This document shows, piece after piece, positions 25,401 to 32,151 of a stretch of DNA of 42,884 nt. The stretch is taken from assembly GCF_001865015.1 (NCBI RefSeq), contig NZ_MJGV01000020.1:1-42884 (forward strand). The letters run 5' to 3'. The notes under the pieces are model-generated. The model was not told the origin of the DNA. It did no database searches and was given only the letters and a program-made list of their open reading frames with translations. Position 1 is the stretch's first letter, and every line of letters begins with the position of its first letter. The position numbers and the translations under genes were made by a program. This stretch comes from Curtobacterium sp. MMLR14_010 (GTDB taxonomy: Bacteria; Actinomycetota; Actinomycetes; Actinomycetales; Microbacteriaceae).

Positions 25401-25751
25401 TTCGCCCGGTCGCGCTGGGCGGAGCTGACGCCGGTCGAGGTCGAGCGCGAGATCCACATCCCGTTCCTCGGACACAGCGTCGTCTGCAAGCTCGACGCCG
25501 TCTACGAGATCGACGGCCGCATCGAGGTCGTCGACTGGAAGACGGGCAAGGCGCCGTCCGGGGCCGCGGACCTCGAGCAGCGGCAGCTCCAGCTGGCGCT
25601 GTACCGCGTCGCGTACGCCGAGTTCACCGGACGCCCGATCGACCAGGTCGACGCCGTGTTCTACTTCGTGGCCGACGACCTCGAGGTCCGGCCCCGGGAA
25701 CTGCTCGACCGTGCCGGACTCGAGCGGGCCTGGCAGCAGGCCGTGGGCTGA
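22473..25751 (+). CDS. adnB: AdnB subunit of the AdnAB helicase-nuclease
   Basis: A 1092-aa UvrD-like motor plus nuclease. It has Walker A VVAGAGSGKTET (61-72), LTFTRKAAGEL (Ia), VVLLDEYQDTS (II), VGDPHQSIYGFRGA (III), LSTSWRN (IV), ILTIHGSKGLEWDAV (V) and RRLTYVALTRSR (VI), all intact, which fits its role as the main motor. The C-terminal nuclease shows GTLFHQWVE, CKLDAVYEID, VVDWKTGKAP and QLQLALYR. The GTG overlaps the adnA stop by 4 nt (GTGA), so translation is coupled. Residues 11-20 are TE repeats encoded by five perfect GAGACG units, an unconserved expansion. Confidence 0.93.
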   Translation: MNEELVETTAETETETETETGTAAPTVPARDADTIADALGRPRPTAQQRAVIESPLAPSLVVAGAGSGKTETMASRVVWLLANGLVRPDQVLGLTFTRKAAGELSIRINDRIRALEDAGLIAPGDAFEAPTVSTYNAFANSVFRENALLVGRDGESQVLTEPSAWQLARRVVVAARDDRLAGLDRNVDTITAAVVSLAGAASEHLVEPEQLRRFAIEFSELLELPGNRGKPYAAVTAAVSAIGALEPLTDLVAEFRRQKVDRGFVEFSDQIALALAAAEAAPRVVADLRQRFRVVLLDEYQDTSVVQTRFLARLFREHAVMAVGDPHQSIYGFRGASAANLARFPRDFGGDGEQTAHTFALSTSWRNPVDVLAAANAVVSPLSEASEVDVERLSPRPGADDGTVDVVFTETLPEEALAVAAWFEDHRRRNPTGSMALLLRARKDLASFTAALTQRGVPFHVLGTGGLLQRPEIVDLVACLRVLHDPAAGNDLIRLLAGARWRVGAADVAALHALAQWLFKRDHTQQRLDDDVTAAFRASVAVGEHGSVVDALDFVAVAPDDHGALQGITDAGRDRMRRLGQQLAALRSRAAGDLVDFVTLVIQEMHLDIEVAAHEQGSSAYLDAFVDELAGFVGTDDRADLGAFLGWVDAAARRDDMGPRSEEPEDGTVQILTIHGSKGLEWDAVAVPRMVEGALPARPQEGSSGWIGFGRLPYEFRGDADELPRLAWRGHDSQKDVTLAIEAFKDEVKARNEDEERRLTYVALTRSRHELLVSGSFWAGGVKPTMPSRYLADLVQAEVLPASAIPETTTHEANPLGDAGATQSWPHVPFGDRAPRVLAAADRVRNANPGASGRYAADIDLLLAERRAARSARHRVVVPHRVPASGFKDYLTAPDAVAERLRRPMPERPYRATRLGTLFHQWVETRGRSGGALETLDVWDGELDLDPDEGPTTPSTPTDAVVSDDDADRLGEFQATFARSRWAELTPVEVEREIHIPFLGHSVVCKLDAVYEIDGRIEVVDWKTGKAPSGAADLEQRQLQLALYRVAYAEFTGRPIDQVDAVFYFVADDLEVRPRELLDRAGLERAWQQAVG
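22503..22532 (+). repeat. GAGACG hexanucleotide repeat in adnB
   Basis: Five perfect 6-bp copies encode alternating Glu-Thr near the AdnB N terminus. Copy-number changes would keep frame. Confidence 0.85.
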
Positions 25752-25788
25752 CCGGACCGGCGGGGCGGACGCACCCCGGGCCTCCAGG

Positions 25789-25860
25789 CCGTGCCAGCCG
25801 AACGGACCATGCCAGCCGAGCGGACCGTGTCAGCCGGACGGACCGTGTGAGCCGAGCGGA
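25789..25860. repeat. Four tandem copies of an 18-bp unit
   Basis: Units at 25789, 25807, 25825 and 25843 follow CCRTGYSAGCCGRRCGGA with 2-4 changes each. They fill most of the gap between the convergent adnB and phosphotransferase-like genes. A remnant GGGCCTCCAGG (about 25778-25788) of the terminator arm precedes them. Confidence 0.85.
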
Positions 25861-25866
25861 CGACGT

Positions 25867-26865
25867 CTAGCCGTGCCGGCGCTCCGTCGACGTCAGCAGC
25901 TGCTCGACCTCGCCGATCTCCATCGTCTCGGGGGAGACCGACTGCAGCGGTGCCGCCGAGGGCGCGTGCACCGCGTCGACCAGCCGGTGCATCATCGCGA
26001 CGGCGTCGTCGACGACCTCCGTGCTCTTGGCCTGCACGCCGTGCAGCAGCCACTGCGCGGTCTCGAGCTCGTGGTACACCCGCGCCCGCTGGGCGAGCTG
26101 GCGGTCGCGACCGCCACCGTTCGCCTCGTACGCGGTGAGGACGCTGTCGAAGGCCTCGCGTCGGCCGGGGAGCACCCAGGCCAGGTCCTTGGCCGGGTCG
26201 CCGAGCCGCAGCTCGCCCCAGCCGAGCACGCCGGTGACCTCGTCGCCGGTGACGAGCAGGGCCTCGGTGCCGAGGGCGCCGTGCACGACGGTCGGGGTGA
26301 ACTGCCAGAGCTGCTGGTCGCGGGCCGCACCCTCCCAGCGCTCCTGCAGGGCGGCGGGGACGAGCTTGGTCGCGACCGCGCGGTCCATCACGGACACGGC
26401 GGAGCGCAGGACCTCGAACGGGGTGAGGGACGGCAGACCGGCGTCGGTCACGAAGCTGGTGGGGAGCACGTGGACGGCGGCGATCGCGCGGCCGACGCTG
26501 GTCGCCAGCTCGGGACGCTCGGCGAGGGCGCCGAGGGCCGGATGCGCGCCGGGGACGAAGGTGGTGAGGATGGCACGGGTCGACCCGACGGGCGCCTGTC
26601 CGCGGTACTCCGGGACGGCGAACGGGAGGCGCGACCGGATCCCGGCACTCAGCGCCCGGATCGCGAGGAGGTCGGCCGACTGCCGGGCTTCAGCCCGCTG
26701 GTTGCGCGGACGCCGGATCACCGACTCGCGTCCCTCGGAGTCGTGGAGGAGCGCCGACTCGTAGTCGCCGGAGGCGACCGAGCCGAGCGTGCGTGTGCCC
26801 GTGACCTCGAGTCCGGGAACGGTCGTCGTCGCCAACGCCGCTAGAGTGAACTGGGATCCCGCCAT
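25867..26865 (-). CDS. Phosphotransferase-fold protein lacking catalytic residues
   Basis: A 332-aa protein with the aminoglycoside/macrolide phosphotransferase (APH) layout: N-lobe with ESVIRRPRN (Lys position replaced by Arg) and C-lobe TPTVVHGALGTEALLV followed by GVLGWGELRLGDPAKDLAW. In active members the first reads HGDLxxxN and the second IDW. Here the catalytic Asp is A197, the Asn is lost, and the metal-binding Asp is G215. The fold, the GDPAxDLA element and open frame are kept, so it is probably a pseudoenzyme and not a decayed gene. The ATG at 26865 has TACCCT 7 nt upstream. It is divergent from nudC. Confidence 0.8.
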   Translation of the reverse strand: MAGSQFTLAALATTTVPGLEVTGTRTLGSVASGDYESALLHDSEGRESVIRRPRNQRAEARQSADLLAIRALSAGIRSRLPFAVPEYRGQAPVGSTRAILTTFVPGAHPALGALAERPELATSVGRAIAAVHVLPTSFVTDAGLPSLTPFEVLRSAVSVMDRAVATKLVPAALQERWEGAARDQQLWQFTPTVVHGALGTEALLVTGDEVTGVLGWGELRLGDPAKDLAWVLPGRREAFDSVLTAYEANGGGRDRQLAQRARVYHELETAQWLLHGVQAKSTEVVDDAVAMMHRLVDAVHAPSAAPLQSVSPETMEIGEVEQLLTSTERRHG

Positions 26866-26872
26866 GCCCCAC

Positions 26873-26878
26873 AGGGTA
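26873..26878 (-). promoter_or_regulatory. -10 element of phosphotransferase-like gene
   Basis: TACCCT on the minus strand ends 7 nt before the ATG at 26865; no ribosome binding site is present. Confidence 0.5.
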
Positions 26879-26984
26879 GGTCCGTCGGCGTCACGAACCG
26901 TGCGCGCCACGCTGTCCCGCGCGGATGCCCGCCGTCGGCTCGCCGAGTGCGAGCCGGTTCGATCCCGACCCGAGGAGTCACCCT

Positions 26985-27920
26985 GTGACCGAGGAGTTCG
27001 CCGCCCGGCTGCCGCTCGCCCGCAACGAGCTCGACCGCGATGCCGAGTACCGCAGCACGCCAGACCTCGGTCGGGTCCTGCGGGACGACCCCGCCACGCG
27101 GTTCCTGCCCGTGCACGGTGCCGCGATGCTGCGGAACGCCGACGGCACGCTGCGGTTCGTCCCCGCCGTGTCCGTCCCGGAGTCCGCTCCGCTGGTCTAC
27201 CTCGGACGCTCGCTGTCCGACGCCGCCGACGCCCCGGCCGGCACCCGGTTCGTCGCCGCCCTGGTGGACGCCGACACCGCTGGCCGCATCGAGCCCGACT
27301 CGGACGTCTGGGAGAACCTGCGGATGTTCGGCACGGAGCTGTCCGCCCGTGACCAGGGCCTGGCGGTCGAGGCCGTGGCGATGGCGAACTGGCACGCCGT
27401 GCACGGCTTCTCGCCCCGCACCGGGTCCGACACCGAGGTCGTCACCGGCGGCTGGGTCCGTCGTGACGACCAGGGCCACGAACTCTTCCCCCGCACGGAC
27501 GCCGCCGTGATCGTCGGCGTGACCGACCGTGACGACCGCATCCTGCTCGGCTCGAACGCCGCGTGGGACGACGACCGCTACTCGCTGCTCGCCGGCTTCG
27601 TCGAACCGGGGGAGACGCTCGAGGACGCCGTCCGCCGGGAGGTCTTCGAGGAGTCCGGCGTCCACGTCGAGGAACCCGAGTACCTCGGCTCGCAGCCCTG
27701 GCCGTTCCCGGCGTCGCTGATGGTCGGCTTCCGTGCCAGAGCCCTCGACGGCGACCCGTCGACCGTCCGGCCCGACGGCGTCGAGATCATCGACGTCCGG
27801 TGGTTCTCGCGGGAGGACATCCGCGAGCGTGCGGGGACCACCCTGATGCTGCCCGGTCGGACGTCCATCGCGCGGGCGATCATCGAGGAGTGGTACGGCA
27901 GCCCGCTGGACCTGCCGTGA
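26985..27920 (+). CDS. nudC: NAD(H) pyrophosphatase / RNA-decapping Nudix hydrolase
   Basis: A 311-aa Nudix hydrolase. The Nudix box is complete (GFVEPGETLEDAVRREVFEE..., 204-226) and SQPWPFPASLM (236-246) is the NADH-pyrophosphatase signature. It hydrolyses NAD(H) and can remove NAD caps from RNA in E. coli. The zinc-ribbon region before the catalytic domain keeps its frame (GFSPRTG...GGWVRR...FPRTD, 141-172) but all four cysteines are replaced. The GTG has GAGGAG seven nt upstream. Its last bases overlap uvrD2 (GTGA), so the two are co-translated. Confidence 0.9.
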   Translation: MTEEFAARLPLARNELDRDAEYRSTPDLGRVLRDDPATRFLPVHGAAMLRNADGTLRFVPAVSVPESAPLVYLGRSLSDAADAPAGTRFVAALVDADTAGRIEPDSDVWENLRMFGTELSARDQGLAVEAVAMANWHAVHGFSPRTGSDTEVVTGGWVRRDDQGHELFPRTDAAVIVGVTDRDDRILLGSNAAWDDDRYSLLAGFVEPGETLEDAVRREVFEESGVHVEEPEYLGSQPWPFPASLMVGFRARALDGDPSTVRPDGVEIIDVRWFSREDIRERAGTTLMLPGRTSIARAIIEEWYGSPLDLP

Positions 27921-29665
27921 GCCCAGGCCCGCAGTCGAACGCGTCGCCGCAGCCGCCGTCGCCGGAGGCCCTGCTCGCAGCCCTCGACGCCGAGCAGCGC
28001 ACCGTCGCGACGACCCTGCTCGGTCCGGTCGCGGTGCTCGCCGGCGCGGGGACCGGCAAGACCCGAGCCATCACGCACCGCATCGCCTACGGGGTGGCGA
28101 CCGGCACCTACTCGCCGAACCACGTCCTCGCGCTGACGTTCACCACCCGCGCCGCCGGTGAACTGCGGTCGCGCCTGCGCGCCCTCGGTGCCGGCGCGGT
28201 TCAGGCACGCACCTTCCACGCGGCGGCGATGTCGCAGCTGAGCTACTTCTGGCCGGACACGGTCGGCGGGCACGCCCCGAAGATCGTCGAGTCGAAGGCC
28301 CGGATCATCGCGCACGCGGCGGACACGGTCGGCATGCGCGTCGACAAGCCCGTCCTGCGCGACCTGGCCGGCGAGGTCGAGTGGCGCAAGGTGCAGCGCC
28401 TGACCTACGACGAGTACGAGGCCGCCGCCGCCGACCGGGTGATGCCGCGCGAGACCCCGCCGTCGCGCGTGATCGACCTGATGCGCGCCTACGAGCGGCT
28501 GAAGGACGACCGCCGCCAGCTCGACTTCGAGGACGTGCTGCTCGCGACGCTCGGCATGGTCGAGTCCGAGCCGCGGGTCGCCAGCTACGTCCGGCAGCAG
28601 TACCGGTTCTTCGTGGTCGACGAGTACCAGGACGTCTCACCCGTGCAGCACGACCTGCTCCGCGCGTGGCTCGGCGACCGGCAGGACCTCTGCGTCGTCG
28701 GCGACGCCAGCCAGACCATCTACTCGTTCGCGGGCGCGTCGAGCCGGTACCTGCTCAGCTTCGGCTCCGAGTTCCCGCGCGGGTCCGTCCTGCGCCTGGA
28801 GCGGAACTACCGCTCGACGCGGGAGGTCGTGCACGCCGCCAACGCCCTGATGCGCGGTCGTCCCGGCGCGCTCGACCTCGCCGCGCAGCAGACCGAGCCG
28901 GGCCCGGCGCCCGTCGTGGTGCCGTGCGTGCACGACGGCGACGAAGCGGCCACGGTGTCCCAGCGCATCACCGAGCTCGTGCAGGCCGGGTCGGCGTACG
29001 GCGACTGCGCGGTGCTGTTCCGCGTCGGGGCGCAGTCCGCCGCGCTCGAGGCAGCACTCGGCCGCGCCGGGATCCCGTACCGCGTGCAGGGCGGCACCCG
29101 GTTCTTCGACCGGCCGGAGGTCAAGCTCGCGGTGCACCACATGCGGGGTGAGGCGATCCGCCAGACGGACGACGAGCTGACCCGGCGCGTCGGCCTGGTG
29201 CTGCAGGTCAGTGGGTGGACCCCGACCGCGCCCGACGGCACCGGCGCCGTCCGCGAGCAGTGGGAGGCCCTGCAGGCGATCATGGGCCTCGCCGAGGACG
29301 CCCCCGCCGGCACGACCATGCAGGAGTTCACGCAGGACCTGGTCGACCGCGCCGCGACCCACCACGAGCCCGAGCTCGACGCCGTCACGCTGGCGACGCT
29401 GCACTCGTCCAAGGGCCTGGAGTGGCAGAACGTGATGATCGTCGGCGCCGCCGAGGGCCTGCTGCCGATCTCGCACGCGACCACCGAGGACGAGGTCGAC
29501 GAGGAACGCCGGCTGTTCTACGTCGGACTGACCCGAGCGCGGCGCACCGTGACCGTCACGTGGTCACGGCAGGGGTCGTCGCGCGGGGGTGCCCGGGCGC
29601 CGAGTCGGTTCCTGGCAGCGCTCGACACGCACACCGCGGGTGCGGCCGCACCGGTCGGCGGCTGA
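27917..29665 (+). CDS. uvrD2: UvrD2-like superfamily 1 DNA helicase, short form
   Basis: A 582-aa SF1A 3'-5' DNA helicase. Motifs: LAGAGTGKT (41-49), LALTFTTRAAGEL, FFVVDEYQDVSPVQ, VVGDASQTIYSFAGA, LERNYRST, LATLHSSKGLEWQNV and RRLFYVGLTRAR. Mycobacterial UvrD2 is about 700 aa and ends in a four-Cys motif and HRDC domain; this protein stops soon after motif VI (RAPSRFLAALDTH), so that part is missing. The nudC-uvrD2 order matches mycobacteria. Its final 110 bases overlap the convergent ThiF-like gene. Confidence 0.88.
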   Translation: MSPGPQSNASPQPPSPEALLAALDAEQRTVATTLLGPVAVLAGAGTGKTRAITHRIAYGVATGTYSPNHVLALTFTTRAAGELRSRLRALGAGAVQARTFHAAAMSQLSYFWPDTVGGHAPKIVESKARIIAHAADTVGMRVDKPVLRDLAGEVEWRKVQRLTYDEYEAAAADRVMPRETPPSRVIDLMRAYERLKDDRRQLDFEDVLLATLGMVESEPRVASYVRQQYRFFVVDEYQDVSPVQHDLLRAWLGDRQDLCVVGDASQTIYSFAGASSRYLLSFGSEFPRGSVLRLERNYRSTREVVHAANALMRGRPGALDLAAQQTEPGPAPVVVPCVHDGDEAATVSQRITELVQAGSAYGDCAVLFRVGAQSAALEAALGRAGIPYRVQGGTRFFDRPEVKLAVHHMRGEAIRQTDDELTRRVGLVLQVSGWTPTAPDGTGAVREQWEALQAIMGLAEDAPAGTTMQEFTQDLVDRAATHHEPELDAVTLATLHSSKGLEWQNVMIVGAAEGLLPISHATTEDEVDEERRLFYVGLTRARRTVTVTWSRQGSSRGGARAPSRFLAALDTHTAGAAAPVGG

Positions 29666-30413
29666 CCGACAGGTCGTCCCGCTCGAACACGAGCTGGTCG
29701 GTGCCAGCGGCCACGGTGGTGCGCGGCAGGAGCTCGACCACCGACCGCGTGACTGCAGCAGCGACCGCGCCGGTCCGCCACGGGGAGAGCGGTGCCGCTG
29801 GACGTCCCCAGACCTGCGCGGCGATGGCCGGCCACGCCGGGTCGTCGTCGACGTGCGCGTACTCCAGGCACTGCAGGCACGGCCCGCTGCCCGGTACGAC
29901 GAGCGGCCCCACGCGGACCCGGCCGTCGCCCACCACGACCGGCAGGTGCGGCGTGCCGCGCCGGGTCCAGGCCGAACGGAGCGCGGGGTCGACGACGTGG
30001 TCCGCGACGACGACGGCGATGCGGGGCTCCGGGTCCGGCAGGGCGACGGGGCCGCCGCGGGGCGCGGTGGTGCGGACGACGGTGATGCCCTCGCCCGTCA
30101 GGAAGGCGTCCAGGGTCGACGCGAGCTCACCGGCGCCGTGGACCTCGACCCGGGTGAGCGGCTCCGGCAGCATGTCGAGCACCGCCGGGGACGCGGCACC
30201 GAGCACCTGCGCCGCCACCTCGGGGCGACACCGGACGCTCGCGGCCAGGCCGGACAGGGCGTCGCGGCTGGTCTCCCGCCGGAGGGCACAGAGGAAGCGT
30301 TCCTCGGCCGTCGTCGGCACGCCGATCACCGCGCGCGGCGGGTCGACGCCGAGCTGGACGGTCGCCGGGTCACGCCAGACGAACTCGAGCGACGGGTCGA
30401 TGCGGATGCCCAT
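29556..30413 (-). CDS. ThiF/TOMM cyclodehydratase-like protein
   Basis: A 285-aa protein resembling the E1-like (ThiF/MccB-fold) partner proteins of YcaO-type cyclodehydratases: PGSGPCLQCLEYAHVDDDPAWP (C179-x-x-C182) and a second pair C261-x-C263 near the end can bind a structural zinc. The Rossmann-like stretch IAVVVADHVVDP is present, but I see no complete GxGxxG ATP site and no YcaO gene or precursor peptide nearby. It may be a housekeeping derivative of the family. The ATG at 30413 has no clear ribosome binding site. The second Cys pair lies inside the 110-base antisense overlap with uvrD2, which supports both frames as real. Confidence 0.7.
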   Translation of the reverse strand: MGIRIDPSLEFVWRDPATVQLGVDPPRAVIGVPTTAEERFLCALRRETSRDALSGLAASVRCRPEVAAQVLGAASPAVLDMLPEPLTRVEVHGAGELASTLDAFLTGEGITVVRTTAPRGGPVALPDPEPRIAVVVADHVVDPALRSAWTRRGTPHLPVVVGDGRVRVGPLVVPGSGPCLQCLEYAHVDDDPAWPAIAAQVWGRPAAPLSPWRTGAVAAAVTRSVVELLPRTTVAAGTDQLVFERDDLSVSRRPVRPHPRCACRALPGTDSAPGHPRATTPAVTT

Positions 30414-30490
30414 GCGTCCACCGTGGCGGACGCGCGGCGCGGACGGGCGGTCGCCGACGGATCTGTGGAGAACCCGCCGGGCCGACTGTC

Positions 30491-30530
30491 GACCACCGGA
30501 CCACCGGACCACCGGACCACCGGACCACCG
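30491..30530. repeat. Five tandem GACCACCG units
   Basis: Five perfect 8-bp copies and one degenerate copy (30531-30538) lie in the 170-base gap between the metalloprotease stop and the ThiF-like gene start, both on the minus strand. The rest of the gap holds a terminator-arm remnant (GGGCCTCCAGG, about 30570-30580). Confidence 0.9.
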
Positions 30531-30583
30531 GTCCATCGGACCCCCGGCCGACCGCCGGGGCCGACCCGGGCCTCCAGGTCGTG

Positions 30584-31999
30584 TCAGCGCGGGCCGGCGT
30601 CCGGGGCTGGACCGGTCGCGTCGGGTCCGTCGCCGGGCTCGTCGTCGATGCCGCCCGACTCGTCCTCGCGTGGGCGTGAGCCGGTCGCGTCGTTCAACAG
30701 GTCCTCGAGCGCGCGGTCGAACTCGTCGTCCTCGGGCGTGTGCCCGGGGTTCCGGAGCCGCGCGACGAGCGCGTCGGGGGCGTCGACGTCCTCCGACGTC
30801 GGGACCAGGTCGAAGTGCTCCCACAGGGCGTCCCGCTGCTCGGCACCGAGCTCGTCGGTGACCCGCTGCCACATGACCGCGGCCTCGCGCAGTCGACGGG
30901 GGCGGAGTTCGAGGCCGACCAGCGTGGCGAACGCCGACTCGGCCGGTCCGCCGGCAGCCCGGCGACGCCGGACGGTCTCGGCGATCGCGCCGGACCGGGG
31001 CAGGCGAGCGGTGGCCGCGGCGGTGACGGTGTCGACCCAGCCCTCGACCAGGGCGAGCATCGTCTCGAGGCGGGCCAGGGCGGCGTCCTGCTCGGGGGTG
31101 CGCGGCGGGATCAGCGCACCGGACGCGAGGGCGTCGCGGAGCTGCTCCTGGTCCGTGGGGTCGATGTCGGCGGCGAGTTCCTCGACCCGGTCGAACGGGA
31201 TGTGGATGCCGCGGGCGTACTCCGTGATGGAGGAGATGATGTGCAGTCGCAGCCAGCGCGCCGAGCGGAACAGCCGGGCGTGGGCGAGCTCGCGGACGGC
31301 GAGGTAGATGCGGACCTCGTCCACCGGGACGTCGAGGCCCTCGGCGAACTCGGCGACGTTCTGGGGAAGGAGCGCGGCGACCTGCTCGTCGAGGAGGGGC
31401 ACGCCGACGTCGCCGCCGGACACCACCTCCTTCGAGAGCTGACCGACGACCTGGCCGAGCTGGATCGCGAAGAGCGCCCCGCCGACCCCGCGCATGGCCT
31501 TCGAGACGTCGCCGAGCATCGCCTTCAGTTCCTCGGGCGCGCGCTGGTCGATGGCCTCGGTCAGGGCGCCGGCGATGCTCGCGGCCACGGGCTCGGCGAT
31601 CTGCGTCCACACGGGGGCGGTCGCCTTCGCCCACTGCTCGCGGGTGTACAGGCTCGGCGTGGCGGTCAGCTCGGCGACGGTGGTGACCTCGTCGAGCCAC
31701 AGCGCCGCGACCTGGAAGGCCTGGTCGCTCGCCTGGCTGGTCGCCGGGTCGATGCCGTGGGCGCCGTCCTTCGCGATCGCGGTGGCACGCTCGGCCGTCA
31801 CCGTGAAGTCGATGCCGTCGCCGCCGTCCTGTGCCGCACGCTGCAGCTGGCTCATCAGGTTGGCCACGAAGGCCGGGTCGTTCGGCAGGCCAGCGGCGCC
31901 CGCGAGCTGCGACGGGTCGATCTGGCCCTCTCCGGCGAGGAGCTTGCGGAGCATCTCCTGGAAGTCGTCGTCCGGCCCCGGCTGCGGTTCATCAGGCAT
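30584..31999 (-). CDS. Zinc-dependent metalloprotease, zincin-2 family
   Basis: A 471-aa protein of the actinobacterial PF10103-type family (Rv3195-like). The helix IYLAVRELAHARLF (231-244) carries the family's E-x-x-H core (E237, H240), and QLGQVVGQLSKEV and WLRLHIISSITEYARGI are conserved flanks. No signal peptide is seen, so it is cytoplasmic or acts by an unknown route. The last 90 residues are acidic and unconserved. The ATG at 31999 has TAGCGT 7 nt upstream. It is divergent from the PDZ-Lon protease gene, as in mycobacteria. Confidence 0.85.
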   Translation of the reverse strand: MPDEPQPGPDDDFQEMLRKLLAGEGQIDPSQLAGAAGLPNDPAFVANLMSQLQRAAQDGGDGIDFTVTAERATAIAKDGAHGIDPATSQASDQAFQVAALWLDEVTTVAELTATPSLYTREQWAKATAPVWTQIAEPVAASIAGALTEAIDQRAPEELKAMLGDVSKAMRGVGGALFAIQLGQVVGQLSKEVVSGGDVGVPLLDEQVAALLPQNVAEFAEGLDVPVDEVRIYLAVRELAHARLFRSARWLRLHIISSITEYARGIHIPFDRVEELAADIDPTDQEQLRDALASGALIPPRTPEQDAALARLETMLALVEGWVDTVTAAATARLPRSGAIAETVRRRRAAGGPAESAFATLVGLELRPRRLREAAVMWQRVTDELGAEQRDALWEHFDLVPTSEDVDAPDALVARLRNPGHTPEDDEFDRALEDLLNDATGSRPREDESGGIDDEPGDGPDATGPAPDAGPR

Positions 32000-32006
32000 G
32001 CCGACT

Positions 32007-32012
32007 ACGCTA
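32007..32012 (-). promoter_or_regulatory. -10 element of zincin-2 protease gene
   Basis: TAGCGT on the minus strand ends 7 nt before the ATG at 31999, predicting a leaderless mRNA. Confidence 0.5.
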
Positions 32013-32151
32013 ATCGCTGCTCGTGGGGCCGCACCTGGGACGGGCCCGTGGGAGCGCTCCTGCGGGTGCGCCGAGGGCGAACAGCCCGTCGACGACCGGT
32101 CGGTGACGACCGCGCCGCCAGCTTCCCGAGCACCCTGCCGGAAGGACCCCG

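Noticed and set aside
30584..31700. Minus-strand frame fused to the ThiF-like protein (714 aa)
   Set aside because: The upstream part is an out-of-frame shadow of the metalloprotease gene; the recognisable protein begins at 30413.
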